64,000 nt of DNA, taken from NCBI GenBank assembly GCA_964413275.1, contig CAYPSO010000005.1, forward strand, positions 13,181-77,180. The letters run 5' to 3'. Below the pieces are notes generated by a model, which was not told where the DNA came from, made no database searches, and worked only from the letters and a program-made list of their open reading frames with translations. Both the position numbers and the translations under genes were made by a program. Below are positions 55,043-63,021 of the stretch, in pieces (the first letter of the stretch is position 1; every line of letters starts with the position of its first letter). This DNA is from JAABRE01 sp964413275 (GTDB lineage: Bacteria; Cyanobacteriota; Cyanobacteriia; Cyanobacteriales; JAABRE01).

Positions 55043-56608
55043 TTATGTTTTACTACTGACTAATTGTTTAGTATCAATTGGTGCAGTTAAAGCTGCTTCT
55101 AAGTCTGTACATCCTAATTTTTCTTCTAGAATTTTCATCACTTGTCTGCCAAAATCGTTAGGATTTTCTTGCCATGCTTGCAAACAAACTTCTCCAAAAA
55201 ATGAACCTAATGGCTCAGGATTCCAAAGTAATTTTTTTGCTGTCCAAGGCATCAAACTCATGGGATTATAACCCGGTTTTAAAACATTATTATCAAAGGC
55301 ATATTCTTCTAAATGAGTGTGAGGTTGTAAGCCAATAAAAAAAATAGCAGGTTCAACTTTATTTGCACCAAAAATTCGTTCTAATTCTCGATGATAAGCT
55401 ATGGTTTGTCGAATAGTATCATAGGTTTCATCTATGACATTAAAAGAATAATTAACTGATACTAAATCATTAAATCCTGCGGCTTTTAAATCACGACAAT
55501 TTTGTAAAACGGTACGCAAATTATAACCCATACGCATTTTTCTAACTAATTCCTGCGAGCCACTGGTGATACCAATTTCAAAATAATTCATGCCCGTTTT
55601 CACCATTAAATCACATAATTTAGGGCTTAGATTATCGGCTCGAATATAAGCTGCCCAGTGAATATCTTTCATCCCCGATGCTAATATCTTTTCTAATAAA
55701 ACTTCTGCATCTTGGATAAATTTTTTCGCAGGAATAAATTGAGCATCTGTAAACCAAAAGTTTTTAATTCCTCGATCGTAAAGTTGAAGCATTTCTGCTA
55801 CTACTTCATCACTAGGATTAATGCGTACTTGTTTACCTTCTACTACGGTATAAACACAATAGCAACAGTTATGGGGGCAACCTCGCTTAGTTTGTACCCC
55901 AAGATAAAAATCATTGTCCTGTAAATAATAATTAAATTCTGGCCAAATAGTTTCGATATAATTGTAATTACAAGCTGTTTTTTCTATTTCATTAGGCCAT
56001 TCATGAATTAATTTTTCTCTAGGTTCATTTTCACCAACCACATAACATCTTTCGTCACGAAAATCTTGACCTTGTAGTAATTTTTCTAACAGTTTTTCTC
56101 CTTCACCGACAGAAACTATTGTTCCTTTTGGTAATTTAGTTTTTAACTGTTCGTAAAATACGCTGACTGCTCCTCCTCCTACTATTAAGTTTGCTTCAGG
56201 ATTATATTTTTGTGCTTGTTTTAATCCTTTTTTTATTAAGTTTAAATTACGCCAAAGTTCGCCATAATAAGCAGCTACTACTTTAAATCCTCCTAAAGCA
56301 CCTCTTAATCTAATTAAAGGATTTTTAGCATAATAAAATTCAAAGGAATTTTGTAAAGGATTTCCTCCTCTACCGCCTACTGGAGCATATATCTGAATAT
56401 CTCGCCAAGAAAAAACGATTAAATTGGGCTTAAATTCATCTATACAATTAGTTAAAGCTTTAACAAAATCTAAAGGTGGAACAGTTCCTAAATCAAAGAT
56501 TTTTTGTTCTATCTCAGGAAAGAGTTTATGAACATGATCTGATAAATAAACTACACCAATGGGAAAAATTGGGTTACAAGGAAGACGAACATAAAGAATT
56601 TTTTTCAT
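55043..56608 (-). CDS. B12-binding radical SAM protein
   Basis: The 521-residue protein has an N-terminal cobalamin-binding-type Rossmann domain (about 1-190, with LIVGGGAVSVFYEQL and GEGEKLLEKLL) and a radical SAM domain with CPHNCCYC (CxxxCxxC) near residue 243. TGSQELVRKMRMGYN is typical of this group. It probably performs methylation or a skeletal rearrangement of an unknown substrate. The next gene, the methyltransferase remnant, begins 2 nt after it. No linked pathway gene is apparent upstream. Confidence 0.85.
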   Translation of the reverse strand: MKKILYVRLPCNPIFPIGVVYLSDHVHKLFPEIEQKIFDLGTVPPLDFVKALTNCIDEFKPNLIVFSWRDIQIYAPVGGRGGNPLQNSFEFYYAKNPLIRLRGALGGFKVVAAYYGELWRNLNLIKKGLKQAQKYNPEANLIVGGGAVSVFYEQLKTKLPKGTIVSVGEGEKLLEKLLQGQDFRDERCYVVGENEPREKLIHEWPNEIEKTACNYNYIETIWPEFNYYLQDNDFYLGVQTKRGCPHNCCYCVYTVVEGKQVRINPSDEVVAEMLQLYDRGIKNFWFTDAQFIPAKKFIQDAEVLLEKILASGMKDIHWAAYIRADNLSPKLCDLMVKTGMNYFEIGITSGSQELVRKMRMGYNLRTVLQNCRDLKAAGFNDLVSVNYSFNVIDETYDTIRQTIAYHRELERIFGANKVEPAIFFIGLQPHTHLEEYAFDNNVLKPGYNPMSLMPWTAKKLLWNPEPLGSFFGEVCLQAWQENPNDFGRQVMKILEEKLGCTDLEAALTAPIDTKQLVSSKT

Positions 56609-57123
56609 TTCTAAAATTTAATCTCTCACTAATTAATTTATTAGGTGAATATGTCTAATTTAAAAAGGATTTTTTGTTGCTTTAGACCAGATTAAACGAT
56701 CTCAATTAACTTCTATAGTGCTTCGCTTCATTATTAACAATTACTCTGCTATGGTGAGTAATAACCTAATCTTTAATTATTAGATAGACCAATTAAATTA
56801 ATTACCCATTCAGCTAGATTGTAAATTACAAGCGCGATTAACTATTATTTCGGTTTAGACTTAAAAAGCTTTAAACAGTTGTATTAAGCCTAGTAAAAAC
56901 TACCTACTATTAGATAAGAGGTAATAAATTTAAACATAAATTTAATTGTAACAACAATCTTAATATATTATCCATTAATAATAGTTTTAGAATTAGGGTT
57001 TGTAGTTGGTGCTAAAGCACCATCTTTGTCAGGGCTGAAGCCCTCACTACCAACTTACATCTATTCCATCATTTTAGGTGTGTAAGTCCACTACTAGATT
57101 GTTTCAGTTGATAAGTTTTGGTA
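56609..57123. other. First part of a 963-nt gene-free region
   Basis: The stretch between the radical SAM gene and sodB is AT-rich and without coding signal. Its left half has only scattered short repeats. Two adjacent hairpins lie at 57008-57021 (GGTGC TAAA GCACC) and 57031-57044 (AGGGC TGAA GCCCT). The right half (to 57359) consists of inverted-repeat elements listed separately. I saw no cobalamin riboswitch before the radical SAM gene. Confidence 0.5.
57002..57054. repeat. Double-hairpin repeat
   Basis: Two short stem-loops follow each other, GGTGC-TAAA-GCACC then AGGGC-TGAA-GCCCT, and the ends (TGTAGTTGG and CTACCAAC) are loosely related to each other. The unit looks like a REP-type element. 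Confidence 0.5.
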
Positions 57124-57286
57124 GGTTGGGCAAGACAGCTTTAAATATTAGACTTCTTGAATTCGTCAGGCAATAGGCAATAGTTAGATGAATTTAGGTT
57201 TTCTGTATTAGAATTGATTTACGAGTTACTTATGCAAGAGGTCTATTGAGGGCAAATAATAACTTAAAAGTCCGTCTTGCCCAACC
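57124..57286. mobile_element. 163-bp MITE-like element with 13-bp inverted ends
   Basis: GGTTGGGCAAGAC and GTCTTGCCCAACC are perfect 13-bp inverted repeats. There is no coding capacity between them. The termini differ from, but rhyme with, the GTAGGGTGGGC family, and it is followed after 4 nt by a copy of that family. Confidence 0.7.
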
Positions 57287-57290
57287 AAAT

Positions 57291-57359
57291 TGGTGGGCAA
57301 TGACCGCATTAATCTTAGTTAAAATTCAGTACCATTAATTAAGGAATTGCCCACCCTAC
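57291..57359. repeat. 69-bp palindromic element, GTAGGGTGGGC family
   Basis: TGGTGGGCAAT and ATTGCCCACCCTAC form the ends. The element abuts the 163-bp inverted-repeat element. Confidence 0.7.
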
Positions 57360-57571
57360 AGCATGAGGTATTTTATTTATTGATTGATTGATTTATTTTT
57401 CGATTAAATATTTGGCGATTAATTAATCAGAAAAAGAGTCTAGAAACATTATTAAATAAGTTTTAGTAGTTAATTTATGGTTTTCTGCTGTGGTTCAAGA
57501 TAATTAATTGTTTTAATTTTGTCAAGAGGACAATCCATTCAGGATATTTGTCCTCATTGATTATGTTTTAA

Positions 57572-58174
57572 TTAGGAAGCTTTAGCAAAATTTTCGGCTA
57601 CAAAGTCCCAATTAATTAACTTTTCTACAAAGGTATCTATATAAGCAGGACGCTTGTTTTGATAATCTAAGTAGTAAGCGTGTTCCCAAACATCCATAGT
57701 TAATAAGGGAATTTGACCAGAAGTCATGGGGTTAGCAGCATTAAGAGTTTTAGTAACTTTTAAAGTACCGTTATCTAAGACCAACCAAGCCCAACCACTG
57801 CCAAATTGAGTTGCGCCTGCATTTTTAAATTCGGTAACAAAATTTTCAAAGCTACCGAAATCAGCCTTGATTTTATCGGCTAAAGCACCACTAGGAGTAC
57901 CCCCGCCATTGGCTTTCATACAGTTCCAATAAAAGCTATGGTTCCATGCCTGGGCAGCATTGTTGAAAAGACCAGCTTTAGTCGCATCGCTAGCAATAGC
58001 TTTAATTACTTCTTCGATAGACATACTAGCCATTTCCGTGCCGTCAATAGCGTCATTATATTTAGACACATAAGCAGCATGGTGCTTATCATGGTGAAAC
58101 TCTAGAGTGCTTTTAGAAATGTGAGGCTCTAAAGCAGTGTATTCATAGGGTAATGATGGAAGCTCGTATGCCAT
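57572..58174 (-). CDS. sodB: Iron superoxide dismutase
   Basis: SodB dismutates superoxide to oxygen and hydrogen peroxide in the cytosol. The 200-residue protein has the metal-binding residues of the Fe/Mn family: His in EFHHDKHHAAYV, His in QAWNHSFYWNCM, and DVWEHAYYLDY. The QAWNHSFYW motif and the Ala-Ala-Gln before it are typical of the iron enzyme, whereas the manganese type has GGHxNHxxFW. There is no signal peptide. The length is normal and the gene is monocistronic. Confidence 0.94.
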   Translation of the reverse strand: MAYELPSLPYEYTALEPHISKSTLEFHHDKHHAAYVSKYNDAIDGTEMASMSIEEVIKAIASDATKAGLFNNAAQAWNHSFYWNCMKANGGGTPSGALADKIKADFGSFENFVTEFKNAGATQFGSGWAWLVLDNGTLKVTKTLNAANPMTSGQIPLLTMDVWEHAYYLDYQNKRPAYIDTFVEKLINWDFVAENFAKAS

Positions 58175-58270
58175 TGTGTTCTACCTCTCTAAATTGGTTT
58201 TTGGCTTCAGTATGTAATAAAACTTAACGAGTTTATCTTAGCCTAAAATTACCCTTCAACCAAATCTCCC

Positions 58271-58768
58271 TTAAGAGGGAATTTTCAAAATTTCTTTAAC
58301 TAAAGTAATGGTATTTTGGGAATTAGTGGCACACAATACATTTTCTGGAGCTAAATTAAGGAAAAATTGAATAGAGTCTCGGTTTTGAGTCAATAAAATT
58401 ACCTTTTTGCTGTTTTTAATAGCTAAAGCCACCTCTGAAGCTGTACCTAAACCCATACCACAGGCAATAACAACATCAGAAGAAAGAACATTGATATTAT
58501 TGCGAGCATTACCCATGTCGGTAATAATAGGAATGTCAACGTGAGGAGAGATATTTCTTTTATTGTTATCTGGTAATATACCAATGGTTAGGCCTCCAGC
58601 AGATTTTGCTCCATGACAGGCAGCATCCATTACCCCTGCATTTCTTCCCCCTGTTAATAATATCCATCCCGACTCGGCGATTAGTTTCCCTAATTGATAA
58701 GCATTTTCAAGGTCAACAGAAGTTGGGTTATTACCAGGCCCCATAACACCGATAATAGTTTTAGTCAT
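58271..58768 (-). CDS. LOG-like Rossmann protein (TIGR00725-type)
   Basis: The 165-residue protein resembles the lysine-decarboxylase-like or LOG group: it has IGVMGPGNNP at the start, LLTGGRNAGVMDAACHGAKS (the GGxxGxM loop), and GLGTASEVALAIKN near residue 105. The PGGxGTxxE motif of true LOG phosphoribohydrolases is replaced by CGMGLGTASE, so it belongs to a divergent branch and its nucleotide substrate is uncertain. The ATG at 58768 lies 8 nt from the divergent CpcT-like gene. Confidence 0.8.
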   Translation of the reverse strand: MTKTIIGVMGPGNNPTSVDLENAYQLGKLIAESGWILLTGGRNAGVMDAACHGAKSAGGLTIGILPDNNKRNISPHVDIPIITDMGNARNNINVLSSDVVIACGMGLGTASEVALAIKNSKKVILLTQNRDSIQFFLNLAPENVLCATNSQNTITLVKEILKIPS

Positions 58769-58776
58769 ATTTATTT

Positions 58777-59409
58777 ATGAAGACTATGAAATATGGAAAG
58801 TTACTAATAGCAATAATTATTAGTTGCTTAATTAACAATTCTACTCAAGCCCAAACAGTAAATCATGTTGAAGAGGTGGTATCTCATTTAGTGGGAGTGA
58901 TGGATACTTCTGCTCAAGCTGAAGTAAATCCCCAACGGGTTAAGGTGCAAATGACAACTTGTAAGCTAGAATTGAAGGGAGAGGTTGATTCAATTTATCT
59001 TTATCAAGAACAAGCTTTAGCTGAAAAGCTTAATCAACCTTATCGACAACGTATTTTACATCTCATTGACCTAGAAGATGGACAAGTTGAATCTAAATCC
59101 TATAAATTAACTAATGAAAAACAATGGATTGGATTTTGTAATCAACCTGCAAGTAGTAGGATGTTAAACAAAAGTGATTTAGGTGATTCTGTTTGTAGTG
59201 TATTTTTAAGACCTGTGATTACAATATACATAGGAGAAACTCCCCCTGAAGGATGTCCAGCAAATGTGAGGGGTGCGGTAAAAATAACTAATAAAATTAT
59301 TCTGCATAAGTTAGGAATGGATACTTTTGATCGCGGTTTTGATGCAGAAGGAAATCAGGTATGGGGAGCGGTTAATGATTCTTATCAGTTTCGATGGTTA
59401 AATAAGTGA
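58777..59409 (+). CDS. CpcT/CpeT-family protein with signal peptide
   Basis: CpcT and CpeT attach bilin chromophores to phycobiliproteins. This 210-residue protein matches that fold in HVEEVVSHLVGVMDTSAQAE at the start of the domain, IYLYQEQALAEKLNQPYRQR, ILHLIDLEDGQVESKSY, and a final NKIILHKLGMDTFDRGF. The N-terminus (KLLIAIIISCLINNSTQAQ) is a clear signal peptide, which is unusual since phycobilisomes are cytosolic. A lyase role is therefore not safe; it may be a paralogue in the periplasm or lumen. Cysteines are few. It diverges from the LOG-like gene. Confidence 0.75.
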   Translation: MKTMKYGKLLIAIIISCLINNSTQAQTVNHVEEVVSHLVGVMDTSAQAEVNPQRVKVQMTTCKLELKGEVDSIYLYQEQALAEKLNQPYRQRILHLIDLEDGQVESKSYKLTNEKQWIGFCNQPASSRMLNKSDLGDSVCSVFLRPVITIYIGETPPEGCPANVRGAVKITNKIILHKLGMDTFDRGFDAEGNQVWGAVNDSYQFRWLNK

Positions 59410-59482
59410 TATAAATTAAGGCGATTGAGCGCTATTCAACATGACTCAGTGATTACATTGTTAAGCTATAGAGGAGGTTTTT

Positions 59483-60037
59483 ATGGCTGTTTTACGTTTA
59501 GAAAATGGTAAAACTTATACTCGTTTAGATCGTATTATTCGTGAGTTAGCCTGTTTAAATATAGACATAAATATTTGGTCTGTGGGTAATAATCCAGAAA
59601 TTCGTAATCTGTTAGGTCAAAAAAGTCTTACTGAATCAGAAAAAGAAGTAGTTTTGCGCTCGTTAGATCAGTATTTTGAAGTGTTGCAAGCAAAGTATGA
59701 TTATCAGTCTAGGGATTTAATTGTTTTGCATCCAGAAACCCCTAATTTAGAGACGCTGTTATCTAAATTTGAACGTTGCCACACTCACGCTGATGATGAA
59801 GTCCGTTATATTATTGATGGTGAGGGTGTTTTTGGGTTTGTACGTCCTGATGGTTCACAAGTTGAGTTAACGGTACAAGCAGAGGAATATATTAATGTAC
59901 CTGCGGGTACAGAACATTGGTTTCATTTAACTGATTATAAACGAATTAAAGCTATTAGATATTTTTCTGGTACGGAAGGTTGGGTTCCTGAATATACGGA
60001 TACAGAAATACATTTTCCTTCTTTAATCTTGGCCTAA
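59483..60037 (+). CDS. mtnD: Acireductone dioxygenase
   Basis: The enzyme oxidises acireductone to the 2-oxo acid precursor of methionine (Fe form), in the methionine salvage pathway. The 184-residue cupin protein has the metal-binding RCHTHADDEVRYIIDGEGVF (His, His and Glu) and the fourth ligand in PAGTEHWFHL. Length is typical. The ATG at 59483 follows GAGGAGG. mtnP, another salvage gene, lies 3 kb to the right on the other strand; the remaining steps are not in the window. Confidence 0.93.
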   Translation: MAVLRLENGKTYTRLDRIIRELACLNIDINIWSVGNNPEIRNLLGQKSLTESEKEVVLRSLDQYFEVLQAKYDYQSRDLIVLHPETPNLETLLSKFERCHTHADDEVRYIIDGEGVFGFVRPDGSQVELTVQAEEYINVPAGTEHWFHLTDYKRIKAIRYFSGTEGWVPEYTDTEIHFPSLILA

Positions 60038-60071
60038 TTTCTAACAGTAAATAAAATACTAATAACTACTG

Positions 60072-60094
60072 TACGGGCGAATGGCCGTTCGCCT
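60072..60094. repeat. Palindromic repeat with GGGCGAATGGCCGTTCGCC core, left copy
   Basis: It carries TACGGGCGAATGGCCGTTCGCC and lies just downstream of the BaiN-type gene. A close inverted copy lies at 61333-61357, on the other side of that gene. Confidence 0.75.
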
Positions 60095-60111
60095 CTACCA
60101 CCAACCACCAA

Positions 60112-61323
60112 CTAATAATCTCCCATTGCTTGACCTGCAATCCAACCTGTTGTCCAAGCATTTTGAAAATTAAAACCACCTGTAACACCATCAATATCTA
60201 ATATTTCCCCAGCAAAATAAAGATTAGGGGAAATTTTACTTTCCATAGTTTTAAAATTAATTTCTTTTAAATTAATTCCTCCACAGGTTACAAATTCTTC
60301 TTTAAATACACCTTTTCCTTGAATAAAATATTGTCCTTGAAGTAATTCAAGTATTAGTTTATTTAATTTTTTTTTTGATAAGTCTGTCCAAGTTGTTTCC
60401 GGTTTAATTTCAGCAGCAATTACTAAACTTTGCCAAAGTCTTTTAGATACATTAACAGGAGAATAACTAGCAATTTGCTTCTTAGGATTTTCTAATTTTA
60501 TTTTTAATAAATATTCAATTAAAGTTGTTTGATTATATTCAGGTAGCCAATTAATTATTAAAGGCATTTGATAATTATTTTCTGCTAATATTCTTGCACC
60601 CCAAGCAGATAATTTTAAAACCGCAGGCCCACTAATTCCCCAATGAGTAATTAATAATGCTCCAGTTTGTTCTAATTTTTGTTTTGATTTAGTGACAATT
60701 TTTACCTGGGCATTTGTTACACTAACTCCTGCTAAATCTTGTAAACGCTTATCTTTAATTTTAAAAGTGAATAAGGATGGTACAGGTTGCTCTATTTTAT
60801 GACCTAAATTTTGCGCCCATTGATAACCATTTTTACTACTACCTGTAGCTATTAAAATCTTTTCTGCTGTCAATATTTCTCCAGTTTTTAATTCTACTTG
60901 AAAACCTTGTTTGATATTTTTAACTGCAATACCTGTAATTAATTTTACTCCTGCTTTTTTTGCTGCTTCTAATAAACAATTAACTATAGTTTCAGAATTA
61001 TCAGTAATAGGAAACATTCTGCCATCTGCTTCTGTTTTTAATTTGACACCTTGATTGGTAAACCAATTGACAGTATCTTGAGGTTGAAAACGAGTAAATG
61101 CACCCCTTAAAGCTTTTCCCCCTCTAGGATAATTATTTACCAGTTGTGCAGGCTCAAAACAGTGATGGGTGACATTGCATCTACCACCACCGGATATTTT
61201 AACTTTGCTCAGTGGTTGACGAGCAGCCTCAATTAAAGTTATTTGAGCATTAGGATTAGTATTAGCACAGGTAATTGCCGTAAAAAATCCCGCAGCACCT
61301 CCACCAATTACAATAATTTTCAT
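60112..61323 (-). CDS. BaiN/YhiN (HI0933)-family FAD-dependent oxidoreductase
   Basis: The 403-residue flavoprotein begins with the FAD-binding VIGGGAAGFFTAITCA. It also carries SKVKISGGGRCNVTH near residue 40, which is characteristic of this family, then RMFPITDNSETIVNCLL, ATGSSKNGYQWA and a C-terminal LYFAGEILDIDGVTGGFNFQ. The substrate is not known for most members, and the name BaiN refers to a bile-acid enzyme, so it should not be taken as function here. The gene stands alone between two inverted palindromic repeats. Confidence 0.9.
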   Translation of the reverse strand: MKIIVIGGGAAGFFTAITCANTNPNAQITLIEAARQPLSKVKISGGGRCNVTHHCFEPAQLVNNYPRGGKALRGAFTRFQPQDTVNWFTNQGVKLKTEADGRMFPITDNSETIVNCLLEAAKKAGVKLITGIAVKNIKQGFQVELKTGEILTAEKILIATGSSKNGYQWAQNLGHKIEQPVPSLFTFKIKDKRLQDLAGVSVTNAQVKIVTKSKQKLEQTGALLITHWGISGPAVLKLSAWGARILAENNYQMPLIINWLPEYNQTTLIEYLLKIKLENPKKQIASYSPVNVSKRLWQSLVIAAEIKPETTWTDLSKKKLNKLILELLQGQYFIQGKGVFKEEFVTCGGINLKEINFKTMESKISPNLYFAGEILDIDGVTGGFNFQNAWTTGWIAGQAMGDY

Positions 61324-61332
61324 TAGTGATAG

Positions 61333-61357
61333 GGGCGAACGGCCGTTCGCCCGTACA
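61333..61357. repeat. Palindromic repeat with GGGCGAACGGCCGTTCGCCC core, right copy
   Basis: A 20-bp perfect palindrome continues with GTACA. The reverse complement matches the left copy at 60072-60094, so the two flank the BaiN-type gene in inverted orientation. Two copies of TATTCAG heptamer follow it. Confidence 0.75.
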
Positions 61358-61414
61358 GTATTCAGTATTCAGTTTTTTCATTAAACATTGATAAATGGTA
61401 AATGATGAAAGCCA

Positions 61415-61464
61415 ATCGCTAATTGCTAATTGCTAAAAGCTAACCGCTAACTGCTAATTGCTAA
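61415..61464. repeat. Short TTAGCRR heptamer array
   Basis: Seven units of TCGCTAA/TTGCTAA type (TTAGCGA/TTAGCAA on the minus strand) lie between the BaiN-type gene and map. The map stop codon TAG (61463-61461) falls inside the array. Confidence 0.85.
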
Positions 61465-62303
61465 ATTTTAGTTCTATCTGTTAAAATTTCATAACCAGTT
61501 TCTGTTACTAATACAGTATGTTCAAACTGTGCAGAAAGTGATTTGTCAACTGTTACAACTGTCCAACGATCGCCTAAAACTCTGGTATATTTTGAACCTG
61601 CATTTACAATAGGTTCAATCGCTAAAGTCATTCCTGGGCGCAATTTTACATTAGGTAATTGATTAGTTCTAAAATTAAAAACACAGGGTTCTTCATGTAA
61701 TTTTCTACCCACACCATGACCGGTATAATCTTCTACTACACTACATTTATTCGCCTTAACATAATCTTCAATTGCTCCAGCAATATCTAATAAATAATTA
61801 CCCGGTTTTACCTGTTCGATACCTTTATATAAAGCCACTTCAGCAACTTCAATTAATTTTGTAGCTTTAGCTTTAATTTTACCTATGCCAATACTAATAC
61901 AAGAATCACCATGATAACCTTTAAAATATGCCCCTGTGTCAACTTTTACCACATCTCCTAATTTAATTATTTTTTTCTTATTAGGAATACCATGTACTAC
62001 TTCATTATTAATAGAAATACAAATACTAGCAGGAAAGCCATGATAACCTTTAAAACTTGGGGTTGCTCCCATTTCTCTAATGCGTTTTTCTGCGTGCATA
62101 TCCACTTGGGCAGTTGTCATGCCGGGTTCTATCATTTCGCTAATTTCTTTTAAAACGGTAGCGACAATTTTGCTAGATTGACGCATTATTTGAATAGCTT
62201 CATCTGATTTTAATTCTATGCCGTGACGAGTTTTTTTAAGAGGAGGTAATGCTTCTTTTGATTGATTTTTAGTTTCGGGAAAAATTAGATTAAGTAACTT
62301 CAT
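61461..62303 (-). CDS. map: Type I methionine aminopeptidase
   Basis: The enzyme removes the initiator methionine from new proteins. The 280-residue protein has an N-terminal extension of about 25 residues (NLIFPETKNQSKEALPPLK) before the catalytic fold, which starts at HGIELKSDEAIQIMRQSS. The five metal ligands are visible as VKVDTGAYFKGYHGDSCISI (two Asp), GHGVGRKLHEEP (His), AIEPIV (Glu) and QFEHTVLV (Glu). The C-terminus ends in DRTKI with a stop in a heptamer repeat. The extra N-terminal stretch is found in some cyanobacterial MAPs and lacks a zinc-finger. Confidence 0.93.
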   Translation of the reverse strand: MKLLNLIFPETKNQSKEALPPLKKTRHGIELKSDEAIQIMRQSSKIVATVLKEISEMIEPGMTTAQVDMHAEKRIREMGATPSFKGYHGFPASICISINNEVVHGIPNKKKIIKLGDVVKVDTGAYFKGYHGDSCISIGIGKIKAKATKLIEVAEVALYKGIEQVKPGNYLLDIAGAIEDYVKANKCSVVEDYTGHGVGRKLHEEPCVFNFRTNQLPNVKLRPGMTLAIEPIVNAGSKYTRVLGDRWTVVTVDKSLSAQFEHTVLVTETGYEILTDRTKI

Positions 62304-62421
62304 TTTTATTTTTTTATTTAACTAATAAATAAGCGTTCAGCCTCTATTTTTTCTATTAATATTTTTGATGTATTTTCTTGAAAAGCTGAAAGCTTAACAC
62401 TGCATCATAACAGATGATTGA

Positions 62422-62844
62422 CTATTTAATAGTAATAGTTCCTCTCATACCTGCTTCTGCATGGCCAGGAATTGAGCAATGTAGTTCATAAGTTCCTGAT
62501 TTCATGGGAGTTAATAACCATTCAGCTATGGCAGTTGGTTTTATTTCTAGTTCGTGAATTGCTCCTTTTACTTCGACTTTACCTGCTTCTACTTTTCTTG
62601 TCCAACTAGCATCAGCAAAATCTTTAGCGGTAAAATAGTGTTTTTCTGGACTGGGATTATCTAATAATAATTTGTAACTTTTTCCTGGGACAAATTCTAA
62701 GTTATTAGGAAAAAATTTTAATTCTCCAGCACTATTTCCTAAACTAACTTTTACTTCGGTTGATGTTTCTTTAGCTAATACGGGGTTGGCCAAAAAGAAG
62801 GTCAGTATTAAGGTAATTAGGATTAATTTGAGTTGTTTTATCAT
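62422..62844 (-). CDS. Exported cupredoxin (plastocyanin-like blue-copper protein)
   Basis: The 140-residue protein has a signal peptide (KLILITLILTFFLANPVLAK) and a cupredoxin domain. Copper ligands are His in SPEKHYFTAK and the C-terminal set in HCSIPGHAEAGM (Cys, His, Met), close to the type-1 copper site of plastocyanin but with different spacing and an extra His beside the Cys. It probably acts in the periplasm or lumen as an electron carrier or copper sensor. I chose the ATG at 62844, since upstream codons do not look like a leader. It is not the canonical petE product. Confidence 0.83.
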   Translation of the reverse strand: MIKQLKLILITLILTFFLANPVLAKETSTEVKVSLGNSAGELKFFPNNLEFVPGKSYKLLLDNPSPEKHYFTAKDFADASWTRKVEAGKVEVKGAIHELEIKPTAIAEWLLTPMKSGTYELHCSIPGHAEAGMRGTITIK

Positions 62845-62911
62845 TTTTATCTCTTTTTTATTTCTAAAGTAGCACAGGCATCTTGCCTGTAATTTATAAT
62901 AAATTACATTT

Positions 62912-62975
62912 ATGGTGGGCAAAGTTTTGTAAAAATTGAATCTTCTCAAATGATAAAGTTTTTGCCCACCCTACT
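62912..62975. repeat. 64-bp palindromic element, GTAGGGTGGGC family
   Basis: ATGGTGGGCAAAG and CTTTTTGCCCACCCTAC form the ends. It lies between the cupredoxin and mtnP genes and fills most of that spacer. Confidence 0.7.
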
Positions 62976-63021
62976 AGAAAAATTATAAGTAATCAGTACA
63001 AATAACTTGCCCATGAATTGA

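Noticed and set aside
56609..57571. Cobalamin riboswitch before the B12-radical SAM gene
   Set aside because: No B12-box-like sequence was found near the start, and the palindromes present belong to repeat families.
57572..58174. Manganese superoxide dismutase
   Set aside because: The AAQAWNHSFYW motif is of the iron type.
62422..62844. Canonical plastocyanin PetE
   Set aside because: The Cys-His-Met spacing (HCSIPGHAEAGM) and the extra His do not match plastocyanin.
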